Shown here in pieces: positions 21,638-32,756 of a stretch of 64,000 nt of DNA. Within the stretch, counting starts at the first letter, position 1. Each line of letters begins with the position of its first letter. Below the pieces are notes generated by a model. That model was not told the DNA's origin, made no database searches, and worked only from the letters and a program-made list of their open reading frames with translations. The stretch comes from Kalaharituber pfeilii (Eukaryota > Ascomycota > Pezizomycetes > Pezizales > Pezizaceae), in contig WHUZ01000005.1 in the NCBI GenBank assembly GCA_015179045.1, positions 186,001 through 250,000 on the forward strand, in the 5' to 3' direction. Both the position numbers and the translations under genes were made by a program.

Positions 21638-22138
21638 TAATATATAGTTTTACCTAATATGTATTAGTAGTATGTAACTCGGTTAGGGGTCCCCCACCAA
21701 AATTTACCTCTCTTTAACTTAGGATAACTTTTTTACAAAAATTCATAAAATTAGAAATATGACATAGATTAATTCTTTACTCAATTCTCTTTATATCTAT
21801 GAGCAGTTTTAAATTTTTTTGATTTTTGTTGCATCGGTGATCGGTGTTGAAATTTAGGATCAAAATGTGCCGGTTAAAGGTGTCCCCAACCATACCTCCG
21901 AGTATAAGGCAATCTTCACGTGAACGACGACATATACCTGAAAAGGAAATAATTGAATATATTATCCCAGAAATTCCCAAAACTTAAAGGGCAAGGAAAC
22001 CATTCTTGCTGAATTAGAGGAATAACAATGTACCTCATGCTCTAGAAGTTGAAACCCAAGAGCTCTTATTCGATATGAAAACTACTCTACCTAGCTGCTC
22101 TGTCTAGGGAACAGCCAAACCTTTGGAAGGACACTAGC

Positions 22139-22480
22139 TTGCAGGAATGTACCAATAATGACTACTTAAAGACTGAATCCCTACTCCTCTCTATGCCTAC
22201 CTATTATAATAATGTCATTCAGAACACCTGGAAGCAAGAAGGATTCTCGCTCAGGAATATTGTGCAAATTCTAGGGCAATATATACCCGACGAATGGAAG
22301 GAAAGGAAAACAGTAAAAGAGGGAAGTCAGAAGGGGAATGCAGTAGTACTTTGGACCGATACCATCAGCACCAAAAGTAACAATGTAAGCAATACAAATA
22401 TCATCAAAATATCAAAGGCTGGAAAGGAATTAGCTATTATCACGGACGAGCGGGCTATACTACCAAGTGATATGTTTTAG
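22139..22480 (+). pseudogene. Possible retroelement gag-like fragment
   Basis: A 113-codon frame whose first codon is TTG-type rather than ATG. It contains YLKTESLLLSMPTYYNNVI and then WKQEGFSLRNIVQILGQYIP, which by feel resembles helical capsid/gag sequence. I could not tie it to a named family. Upstream (about 21990-22138) the same frame is broken by stops. It is more likely a decayed element than a gene. Confidence 0.2.
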
Positions 22481-22487
22481 CGAGTTC

Positions 22488-22615
22488 GGAGCTTTGGGTC
22501 AGTTCGGAGGTTCAGGTCGGTTCAGAGGTTCGGGTCAGTTCGGATCGATTCAGGGTAGCATGCACGGTTCAAGAGTACAGAGGTATCACAGTTCAAGAGT
22601 TTAGAGGTGTCAATA
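22488..22615. repeat. Degenerate GTTCGG/GTTCAG short repeats
   Basis: Units such as CAGTTCGGAGGTTC and CGGTTCAGAGGTTC recur with roughly 18-bp spacing, followed by looser copies to about 22615. They are non-coding. Confidence 0.5.
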
Positions 22616-22619
22616 GTTC

Positions 22620-25600
22620 AAGGCTAGACGGATTGGTTAATTGATAAAACAACAGTTGAGGAAGGAAAGAACTATCTACAAGATGGCCAGATAGGGCCCT
22701 TATATACATGATGGGCCCTTTGGCCAAGTAGAGGCAAGGTGGTGAATGCAGAATTTTCACAACGAGAACGCGTGGCGAGAGCAGACTTTTCACATTGAAC
22801 GGACGATCAGTAACCGGCCTTTACCTTGGTGGTTTGGCGGGCAGCCGGCAGCCGGCTTATCCTGGGAATTCAGCGACCGGGCGGTACTACGCTACATTAC
22901 TCAGAAATAAATATTTGTCCAATCAGATTTGGCTGCATCCAAAGTACAGATTTGGTGCCTCCTCAACCTCAGGAGAATGATAGAGTAGAGTGGGCAATGG
23001 AGAGTCACGCTTACCGGGTCCTTCAAACTACAATTTCTTGTGCTCGACTGCAATACTTTGGCATGATCAGCATCTAATTCAAGATTGTTGGGCAAAAAGA
23101 ACCAACATGGTCCAAAATATTGTTTTGCGAAGATTTTATTACAGCAGTCTGCTAAATAGTTACCCTTCACCTACATTAATTTGCTCTTAAGAGGTTCTTT
23201 TAGAATGAGGATTATTCTATGCTAGTGGGCTAACTTAAAGTAGTGTTGTAATTTTATTGTGACTGTCCAAATGATCCTCTGCTTGTGCTCAGTCAGAATA
23301 ATGTTGACTAGGAGCTTGATAAGCTCTGATACTACGCGGAATTAGGACTTGAATAAGCTTCAACTTGCTGTCTTGAACCCTGCAGTACTCATATTGTAGA
23401 GGTGTAATGAACTTACACACATTGCTAAAGAGCACAAAATAATGACAATCACTTATAATTCAAAATAGTCCAATCTCACATTTCCCTCTCTTCACTGGTA
23501 TATGTTGTTACTTTATTATGAAACTTGTGCCATTGTATTTTCTTAAAGATATGCCCCTAGAATCGGGCTGCATCCCCAGGGAACTTTCGAGCTTAACAAT
23601 CACCAAAACAACCATCTTCCTGGCTTCACTTTGCTCCATGGTGGGCTATTTGCCTTATCGACCTTCAACCTTTTTCCCCTCAGGATTGCCCTAACAAGAG
23701 TTCGGTTTGAGCAATAAACATTACAGGCACCAAGGCCCATGAAGTTTGCGGATGTTGAAGGGAACCTCTAAGGCGAAATGAAATATCAGTTGACAAGTGA
23801 TAAATAATAATATAATGAGCTTAAGGAGACAATGCAATCTATGCTTGTCTATCTCATGAATTAGTAGACGGGAGGTAAAGAGGTCTGAAATCTCGAACAA
23901 ATATGGCCCATGGGCCTGACCATGATAGCAGTACGTTGAACTTTCCTCTCAGAATGAGAGAATCTCAATACCAGTATCATCTCTTTAACTTTTGGTCACA
24001 TGCAACTCTACTTGTTGAGTATTTTTTAGCACTTGCTGACTAGGAAGGTACCTCCTGCATCGGTGTAAATTTCTCCAAAGAGCCCAGAATTTATGTTCAT
24101 CAGCAAGGGAATTTTCGCTTCATTGTGTTCACGGGCTCCATAAGGGTACACCAAGGCATATTCTAAAGTGATGTAATTGAAAATAATCGATAATGGCGTA
24201 ATGGCCAACCTATGCAAGGTAAAATGAAGAGACCTGGAGGCACATTGATGTTGACAAAAGACTACCGGCATTTTATATTGCATATGTCCAATATCAGCTC
24301 CTTCTATATCAACATACGCATCAAGAGAAACTATGATAGTGTTTGATTTATTCCCCCGTCCCACGTGCCCCACTGGCACCCTCCACCCCCCGCCCAGCCC
24401 GTTTAACCTTCTGCATACAGATGACACTGGCTATAGTGAAAACGGAGTTGTATGTAGTGAAGAAAATCGGTCGGATTTCATTATATCTAGGGCCACCTGT
24501 AATGGCTATCAACCATCCGAATATCTATACCGCTATAGCTAGAGTTGCTGCTGGTTGCCAATGACCATACTTGTGTCGACTAGGCCATAGTATGGCATAT
24601 TTGGCATAGGCGGGCCGCTGGGAACGAGACCAGGCGGGAAAGAATACTATCATAACGGGTCTATTCAAAAGGCCCAAAACTTCGATTGTAGCTGCAGCTG
24701 CTGCACGCACTGATCATGTGTAGGGGGGGAATAGTCTGGTTACGAGACTGCTGTAACTTACAGTTCACCTTACCAATTAAAATTGGCAAATGAAAATAAA
24801 TCTAGAACCCTCCAATACCTTATGGAATCCTTATTGGGTTCACCTTCCAACTCCTGGGTCTCAAAACACTAAGACCGAGTCATCTTCTGTATACCAATAG
24901 CACAGTATCCATTTTCAGAATCTCCTTCCTATAGCCTTTCCTTCTCTTAGCGTCGCTTCCTGCCGGTTAGACAATTGTAGCAATAGGCTTGTGGACATCT
25001 CTTCCTCTACATGGTTAGAATCGAAAGTCAATTTGAGATCAGAATTTGAAGCTTCTGAGATTTTTACTGCACTTACAAGTAGTGCCACCCAGGGAAGAGC
25101 TCTTTATCAGTTGACGTAGGGTAGTCTGGATAAAGCGGCGGAAAGATCAGTTTATTTGCATTGGAGGCGGAGGTGTAGAAGCTGTCGGTAGGAGAGGCGG
25201 TAGGAAAGGCAACTGGAGTCACAGCGGAGGTGGGAGCGTTGGGAGAGGCAGTGAAGGCGCGAGGAGTGGAGATGTTGAAAGAGGCGGTCGAGAGGGGCAG
25301 GTGCAAGAGGATGGGAGTTGCCTCCCCCCAAGCTGACCTATAGCTTATAGTTCGCATGTTGTCTGATGGCAATATTGTGCTCGCTTAAGTACGTAAGAGC
25401 AAGCTGGCGGTGGATGCGATAATACATAAACACTTGACGATGCAAGGGTTCAATGGCATGAAGCATACAGTAAGTGCTAGTAATGATACTGTAGAGTACT
25501 CTACTTGTCCAGTCAAGTCTCTAGACTGCATACTTACATCATCTCCCAAATAGGCATCTTCTCATGTCTTTCATGTTCCGCTTCTCTTGCCGTCCAGATT

Positions 25601-25869
25601 AGTTTTCACGAATTCATGACAGTATTTTTGAATCTAAGCGATGATGTTCAGCAATCCTTCTCTTATTTCGCTCCTTGCAGTCTATAAACCCCAAATCTCG
25701 CCGACTGTTTTGATTTCCTCCCATAGAAGACAGGTGGTGAATGCGAAAGGACCAACAGATGGACATAAACATCCAAATGATGCATACAAGATCTCGAGCA
25801 CTACAGAAACTGAAGAAAGGTGGACTGCCCAACAGATATTGCGAAAGAGGAAATGTGGCATGACAGGCG
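22620..25869. other. Gene-poor stretch, nothing recognised
   Basis: The longest frame (24026-24427, minus, 133 codons, non-ATG start) has no motif I recognise. A Ser/Thr/Pro-rich minus frame at 25073-25372 is likewise unassigned. This is the transition from the transposon-rich left part to the gene-rich right part. Confidence 0.3.
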
Positions 25870-28248
25870 CTATCGCTGGTTTATACTGAAGCGTCGAAAT
25901 CGTTTAGTTAAGCGTTCATCTTCGTGATGGCGATTGCCATCATCAAAGAGATTATGTTTAGGTGGACGCTCACCGCTCTCCCTGAGAATCGTCAGAAGCG
26001 TTTGCCAACCGGGAGTTTGCTGAAGGGCCACTCCGCTCGAGACATCATGTTTACTTGCGACTTCTGCTAGAAGCTTTTCTTCATTCTGCACAAAGAGCCC
26101 GTCGGTCATTGTTTCATACGCGGCATTATCAGCAAAGCCTGTACTTTTAAGGTCCGCGCCAGAGATAGGATTCGAGAAGGAGAAAAAATGAAAATGAAAG
26201 TGTTGTATTAAACAAGAAATTGGAAATAAAGGTACTAAACATTAATGATTTATAGCAACTCTGACTTTTATGCAAAGCACACAGAGGGACTAAATATAGA
26301 GGAGAGGAAGATATCGAACCTTATCCAGGATTCCCATAGTATGCAGGAAACAAAGCATGTGGAAATCGCTAACCGCTTGAACTGGATCTCGCCCATTAAC
26401 GCTGTTGAGCTGCTTTGCAATAGCACTCAGATCCTGCGCTTGTCCGATGATCTCACGGTTCTCTACTGGGAATTGACCTCTGGGAGCAATAAACATAGGA
26501 TCCGGATTGTGCGGGAAACCATGTGTCAACGTAACCAGTAAATAGTCAACCGGAAATGATACTTTTGCATTCTCTTGGACTGATGCCCCGTACTCGTTGA
26601 TTCTGCGATAGAAGACTTCAGGAACATATCGAGCGCGGTCATCTTCTTCCCTAATCAACATAACCGACGGGTCCGCACTCGCCTCGACTATATCAGCCCT
26701 AACCATCTCGACTGCGGTATTGCTGACCTGGTAAGAAGCAACATCGATGCCACCCTCGTCATTTCCGGAAACCACACAGGTGACAAATTTCGATCCGAAC
26801 CGTCCAGTCTCACTCCATCTACATGGATTGGGATGTGCAGCTTGCAGCCGTGCGGCAAAGGCAATCTCTAGCGAAGACAGAAAGTACGAATCTCGATGGC
26901 GCTTGCATAGCACAGTCCCTTGTCCGGTACCATCATCTACAAGATCTGTAAAGATTACCCCGATCTGTAAGGCAAATTTAGAACATTATATTAGCCATAT
27001 GCCACACAGTGAAAGGAAGCCATAGAGTTCCGTGTACAGAATTAATAGTGCTTGTTTCTTCAGAAAAGGAGAATGATCTGATCTTACTTTTCTCAAGCCA
27101 CATAATGCGGCAACTTCATCCACACTCTTCTCTCCTTCCCAAGGCAAACTTAAGGTTACGCCATCAGATTCCCCAACTTGTGGCGCCTCAAAAATCGCTT
27201 CCACCACTGCTTTGATTCCAAGGGGGACTTCTAAATATGGTACATAACGTCCATAGAGATACCCTATTCTTTGATTTCCACTTGCTCGCCAATAATTGAT
27301 GAAATCATCGATTAAACCAGGATCCGAGAATTCAACGTGATCAACCATACGAAACTCCTGCGGTTTCAATGTTATAGCACTTGGTTGACACTTGGCACAA
27401 ATACCGTCAGGCCATGGAGCATGACCAGATGGGCAATTCTTTTTCACTCTGAAGTAAGGTTCTGTAAGGGGGGGTATGTATGATGTTGGGTTCTCCGGCT
27501 TGTTAGTAGCTGTATTAATCTTTCGTAGATAGGAATGAAATGAAAGATGCTTGATCTTCTTCTCCACTAGATAGGCAGCATCGTATGGCTCTAATGGCAT
27601 ACAATAATCACACATCCCTTTGGTACCATGCTTGCACATCTTATGGTCTCGCCCTCTCGCTATTTTGCCATCCATCTTTTCAAGCTGGTTGTCTATCGGA
27701 TCTTGGGTAATAGTATCCCATGGGTTCGCCACTTTCTTGAGTTCGTCTTCGGAATCTTTTGACCTGAGCGAAATGTTCTCCCCTGGTCGAATGGCCTGGC
27801 CGTTCAATCTGCCACTGGATTGTTGCAGGCTCGGCTGCTGGACTGCTCCCTTTTCACCGTCTTCGCTTTTAGAATAGCTAAGAAAAAGTAGATCTCCATG
27901 CCTGTAAAGCACTGTCAGCCCTGTGAGAGCTGAGTGCACATGGCCTATCGCAAATCTTACTTCAATCCTGTATCCTTTATAGATACCCCTCCAAGGCCAC
28001 TCAGTAGCCTCGTCTTCCCGTTGTGAGGTTGATCCGAGAGTACTATAGACGGAGGGTTGACACCCACCGGAAGGACAGCCATCAACTATAAAAAGCATAA
28101 ACCTCATCAGCACCACGTTAAAGCTTAGAAGGTTGTATTCAAGCTCAAAACAAGGATTACATACTTTCTCCAAGAGGACAGAGATATCGTCACCAGGTTG
28201 CACGTCGATTCGGTACGCACCGTCAGGGGAGCGGAAGCGAAGTATCAT
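25870..28248 (-). CDS. NPL4: NPL4, cofactor of the Cdc48/p97-Ufd1 segregase
   Basis: Npl4 pairs with Ufd1 to recruit ubiquitinated substrates to Cdc48 at the ER membrane and nucleus for proteasomal degradation. Exons: 28165-28248, 27961-28085, 27088-27901, 26320-26964, last exon ending 25870; the first three introns (79, 59 and 123 bp) keep frame. An N-terminal ubiquitin-like part ([16 protein letters not shown], later [10 protein letters not shown]) leads to paired Cys motifs ([13 protein letters not shown] near residue 158, [16 protein letters not shown] near 225) and the NPL4 core ([20 protein letters not shown] near 270, [28 protein letters not shown]). The C-terminus ([26 protein letters not shown]) is on the last exon. 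I could not resolve the last junction: the GTTCGA donor after 26320 is phase 0, but the usable acceptors near 26135-26145 need phase 1 or 2. Confidence 0.92.
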
Positions 28249-28821
28249 TGTAAAGGATAAAATCTTTCTTATGCCTGTGGTATATTACTTGAATGGGGCG
28301 CTCGTTGTAAATGCGTCAGCTGTTGAGGGTGTTCGTGAAGCTGTATGTGACGTTATACACGATCGTGGGTATAATACCAAGCCTTGGGGACGCATACTAT
28401 TACCACTGTGTGACAGACATCAGTACGGATTAAGTACGTCTCTCGCTCCTGAGCCACACCCGCAAGCCTCGGTCAATGCCAAGGCTTGCACCAGCCACAC
28501 GCTCCGAGCTGGAGAGGACACCTTTGTGCGTTCAGCAACAAGTCACTTCCCTGCATAGAAACGCTCTGGATACCGTTCGCTGAGAACACACTGCATGAGA
28601 CTTCCATACCACAATCGAACTGATCACAGCAGGAACGCTTTGAAACGGAGGAACAGCAGGTGTGTACTTCTAGAAGCAGCAAGGAGCTGTCAAGAGTGAC
28701 AGCGTCAGCATCATTTGATCCTGAGCATCGGTCTCTCAACTATCTCAGCTTTACCGCTGCCTTTACAACCATTCATCCCCGGGCCTAACCTAGGGAAAAG
28801 TCCTTGAAACAATTCCACACA

Positions 28822-29747
28822 ATGGCGAAGCTCAGCATTCTTGCACCTTTAATATACATAGCCGTTCTCGTTGGCTCCCTAGCAGTTTTCTCTTCTCTGT
28901 ATCGAAAACGAAAAGCCAGTACGTACTGTCCACCTTATTCTTCTGAGCTCTGGTTGGGACTAAGCTCCTTCTATATTTCTAGACCGAGCTGCATCACTTG
29001 AGCCCTGGTTTGGCACACATACTGCCCGCGATGTCTATCTTACCCTTCTTCACATGGACACAAATCCTCCAGTCCCAAACTCATTACTCAAGGCTGCACT
29101 TCTCCGCCGGGCAACAGAAGATATCCACAGAATTATTACAATTCGTTCCGCGAAGCAATCACTGGCGCAGCTCTTACAGAAAGGAAGTATTGGCGACGAC
29201 TTGTGGACTAGATTCGTTGCTGCGGAAAAGGAAATTGAGGAGGCAAGATCAATCCCACATGACCCACCTTATCTATATCAATGCAACCTAATCGACTTTC
29301 AGGCTGACCGTACTGACCGCTCTATCTACACAGGAACTTCGTGATGTTGTAATGGAAGCCAATGCCTTCAAGCCGGATTGGGGTGCGACTATCTTCCAAA
29401 CTGCAAATGAGATGCTCTTGAACGAAAAACTCCGCGAGCGTGCTGCAGAGGTAGCTACCCAAGCTGCCAATGAGCGTGCTTGGTGGGATGAGAAGCGTGA
29501 GCGCGTCCAACGTGAGCTACTCTCTTCAGCCTCGGACTCCCCGACCACCTCCGCTGCAACTCCTGCAACCTCAGGCCTAGGAAGCCCCAAGAGCGAAGAC
29601 GATCTTCTGGTAGAAGAACTGTCACCCGCGGCTGCTACGAGTGGATCTCTACGACCTGCCACACCAAGTCAATCAGCTCGGCCCCAGACACCGTCTACAC
29701 CAGGTGGCGGGAAGAAGAAGGGTAAGAAGGGATCGCCAAAGAAATAA
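28822..29747 (+). CDS. SEC66: SEC66 (Sec71), subunit of the Sec63 translocation complex
   Basis: Sec66 belongs to the Sec62/Sec63 complex that drives post-translational import into the ER. Exons 28822-28918, 28983-29242 and 29334-29747 give 256 residues. The N-terminus has one membrane anchor (LAPLIYIAVLVGSLAVF) followed by RKRK. The conserved soluble domain follows: SLEPWFGTHTARDVYLTLLH, LLKAALLRRATEDI, GDDLWTRFVAAEKE, then LRDVVMEANAF and FQTANEM. The C-terminus is a coiled, low-complexity tail ending in a Lys-rich KKKGKKG segment. Intron 1 is 64 bp (GTACGT...CTAG). Intron 2 (29243-29333) begins GCAAGA, which makes it a GC-AG intron. It is required to join EIEE to ELRDVV. An upstream TTG codon in frame is not used as the start. 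Divergent from NPL4, 573 bp apart. Confidence 0.92.
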
Positions 29748-31463
29748 TTTTTTAATTTTCCTGACAGATTTTCCTCTATTCCTCTCTACTAGATTAATTT
29801 TTCTTTATCTCCGATGGCTAAGTAACTCTGGGATGGCAAAAATGAAAACGAGGCGTGTATGACACTTTGACGTGCGTGTGATTTTGAGGCAAATTTCTTT
29901 CTAGTGACGGACAGACCTATGGCTTTAACATCAATATGCTTGCATGGAGAATTGGAGTTTCTTTTAAACGGAGGGTGCGAAGGAAGGGGTGCGCACGAAG
30001 CGTGATTGAATGGTTATGATATCCCTGTTCCCTAACCCCTTATCCTTATGCGTCTCAATACTTGTCAAGGAAGTGAGGGCACCTTTTCATGAAATTTTCT
30101 TCTATTTACTTTATTCTTTTCCACCATTGACAAGGACTTCTATCCCTCAGCCAGCAGATTATGTCAAAATTCCTAATAGGGTGTACCAGCATAAACGGCT
30201 AGAGCTTTAAACATTGCTAGGGACCAGAACAGCTACTTCCTACCTCGTGTGAAACCTCTTGTATAAAATCCCTATTGTATTTCTTATTTCCTTCCTCGTT
30301 CTGTTGTCCTCATTGACATTATCCGGTCTGCTATTTGTTCTCCGCTCTCGTCATATTCATTTTGGGTCTTTTTGTTGTCCTTATTTGTTTTTATGTTTTT
30401 TTGTTACTGGCTGGAGCTAGCTTAATGCTACTATAATATTGCAGTATTACAGTATGATGGTATTGTAATGTAAACATGATGTATTGAAAGATGATAGCCT
30501 TATGTTGGCTCCGCAAGCTGAACATAGCAGCAAGTACTAGGTAGCTGTGAACCATACAAAATGTTAATCTTGGGCATGAGACTAGGTAGGCTTTTGTGAT
30601 TGCTTCCGTCAGTGGTGAAATGAGTGATGTGATTAATTGAGGGTAAGAAGGGCCAGGGTGGAAAACCTAGTGGCTGGTGTCCCAAGATACATAGGCTGGG
30701 CATGTTCCAATTATGATGTCAAATGCCCTTTGGTACAGTTTTCGTAGCTTGATGTGCCATTGAAACAGATTGGTAGGGAACAATTAAGTACATGCACGGT
30801 TATATTTTGAGCATTTATTGAAAAAATGAAAATATAAAAAAATAAAACCCAAGCGGTTAGCTTCAGCAAGGCTTTTACCAAAGGACTGCCAATTGCAAAA
30901 TCATATATACAGGTATCACTTATTACCACTGCATGTGAAGCCTAGAGAGAAAAGCAAGCAATAAGTTATTAGGATGGGATTAGGAGGATACAAACAACAG
31001 ACTTGTGTCACAAAATTACGACACAGCACCAGATTCATTCTAAAAAACAGGCTGTAAAGCAACATAATGGTCCAAAGCTGTGAAAACCAAAAAATATTGC
31101 AAACCGGGTGCTAAATACTCCATCGCCGCTTCATCTTTCAGTCATGGGTTAAGATTTACTTTTGTTCACGTAAGTCATATCCTTATTCCCAAACCACCCG
31201 CTTGCAGCCCAATGCTCAATGCAAATTAGTAATTCAGACAGCTCAATGACAAGAAAAGCCGAAAACAACGCCAGGAGCGTAATGTAACAAACATGAGCCC
31301 AAAATTTAAAGAAAAACCAACACCAACATCAGAGGAGTATTACAAACTCGGAAGAACGGAGCAAATGGTAAAAATGGTCAACTGTGATGAGGGGTATAAA
31401 ACGAAGCTACTCAAGTTTTAAGTATTCTGAGTTGGCAGCGGCTGTAGCACCTGCCATATTGGC
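29748..31463. other. Intergenic between convergent SEC66 and PTC7-like genes
   Basis: No gene recognised. Pyrimidine-rich and AT-rich sequence presumably contains both 3' ends. Short frames at 30010-30210 and 30711-30929 have no motif. Confidence 0.4.
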
Positions 31464-32756
31464 TCAGGGTAACGCTTCGGTTAACTGTGTTGTGCCAAGA
31501 CGAGCTGAGTCTATCTTCTTGCAGCGTGCAACAACGACACTAATATCATCCCACTTCCCGCCTTCGATTCCAAGTCCTTGCTCCACAGCTCTCTCCATAT
31601 ATGGACTTAGTCCCCAAGGGTCACCAGCAACAGCTTTTGCCTTCTCGACAAGATTCTCCGCCATGTTCTGTTCTACCTCACCTGCCTTAATCCACTCCAT
31701 CAAATCTTTGGTTACTTCCGCTTCCCATAAGTTATCCATCAGTCCATCAGTGGCTACAACCAACACGTCTTCCTCTTCGAGTTGCACCTCCACTACTTTG
31801 CCCTCCTTCTCCGGAGTATCTGGGGAATTGGTTCCCAGCTGTCTAGGGCAGTCAAACCAATGCCATTGCTCCTCTGTGCGAGCAATAAATTTGTTCTCAG
31901 ATGGACGGAATACGAAGGCTTGCGAATCGCCAAGATTTGTCAGAAGGAGGGTAGTAGGAGGTAGGAGTAGAGCAATGCAAGCAGTTGTGGTCCCTAAAAT
32001 TGGAACTGAGGTGGTGATAGCAGTAGTAGTTTCATATGACGCCTGCAGCGCAGATAATGGAGATATCACTCGCATGTCCCTGTCAGATGCGGATTGGCTA
32101 TTATAGCGGAGAACTTGCTGCTCAATCTCAATGGCCCAAAAGTGGAGGATTAGTCGAGACCACAACGCAGCATGGCCTTGAGGACGAGTGTTCCAAGCTC
32201 CAACACCGTCTGCAACGCCAATGTAGTATGGTGATATCAAAACTGCATCGTCACCATTGGTGACACCACGAAGGTATCCAAGCGCATCTTCTATAACAGG
32301 TGGGGATGGAATGGAAACTCCATCACCGTCAACATTGACTGTACCACGCTCTTGACCAGGACGATTGAAATGAAAGCTCCTAAAAGCGTCCCGAAGAGGG
32401 GACGTGGAAGTTGGTGAAGGTAACGGGTTGAACGGAGGTGGGAAGGGCCGTGATGGACGCTTTGCAAATAAAGATGTTCCGGTATGAAACTTAAACTGTA
32501 AGCCAACGGGGAAAGTAGATGAATGGGTTCTAGCAGCAGATACTTTGAGAGTATTGGAGGGCGGGCTGGATGGAATGGCTTTGGAGGGATTCAACGAAGG
32601 ACATAGATCTTGGGGATCACTGGTCTCTTTGAAACTATGAGCTGCAACAACAGGCAAAGATGACGTCTGTATCAAGCGGCGAAAGCATATTGGGGCAGGC
32701 CTGAGGGAGTCGAGGTGCTGTCGAGCTCTAGATGGTATAGAAAGCGGTATTCGCAT
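31464..32756 (-). CDS. PTC7: PTC7/azr1-type mitochondrial PP2C protein phosphatase
   Basis: A metal-dependent Ser/Thr phosphatase. The yeast family member Ptc7 acts in mitochondria, where it dephosphorylates Coq7 and supports coenzyme Q synthesis. A single exon of 430 codons from the ATG at 32756. The N-terminus (MRIPLSIPSRARQHLDSLRP) is Arg-rich and lacks acids, as in mitochondrial presequences, followed by a long Pro/Ser linker to about residue 135. PP2C motifs: GDD at 168-170, DGVGAW at 183-188 (metal-binding Asp), LGDS at 275-278, ATDGLMDN at 335-342 and WDDISVVVA near 406-414. These are in the spacing of the short PTC7 subfamily, which lacks the classic DGHGG loop. No intron is needed, unlike the yeast gene. 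Converges with SEC66. Confidence 0.9.
   Translation of the reverse strand: MRIPLSIPSRARQHLDSLRPAPICFRRLIQTSSLPVVAAHSFKETSDPQDLCPSLNPSKAIPSSPPSNTLKVSAARTHSSTFPVGLQFKFHTGTSLFAKRPSRPFPPPFNPLPSPTSTSPLRDAFRSFHFNRPGQERGTVNVDGDGVSIPSPPVIEDALGYLRGVTNGDDAVLISPYYIGVADGVGAWNTRPQGHAALWSRLILHFWAIEIEQQVLRYNSQSASDRDMRVISPLSALQASYETTTAITTSVPILGTTTACIALLLPPTTLLLTNLGDSQAFVFRPSENKFIARTEEQWHWFDCPRQLGTNSPDTPEKEGKVVEVQLEEEDVLVVATDGLMDNLWEAEVTKDLMEWIKAGEVEQNMAENLVEKAKAVAGDPWGLSPYMERAVEQGLGIEGGKWDDISVVVARCKKIDSARLGTTQLTEALP

Noticed and set aside
24026..24427. 133-codon minus-strand frame as a gene
   Set aside because: It starts at a non-ATG codon in an AT-rich, gene-poor stretch, and I recognise no motif.
28804..28821. 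Upstream in-frame start of SEC66 at 28804
   Set aside because: The codon there is TTG. The first ATG at 28822 gives the expected N-terminus.
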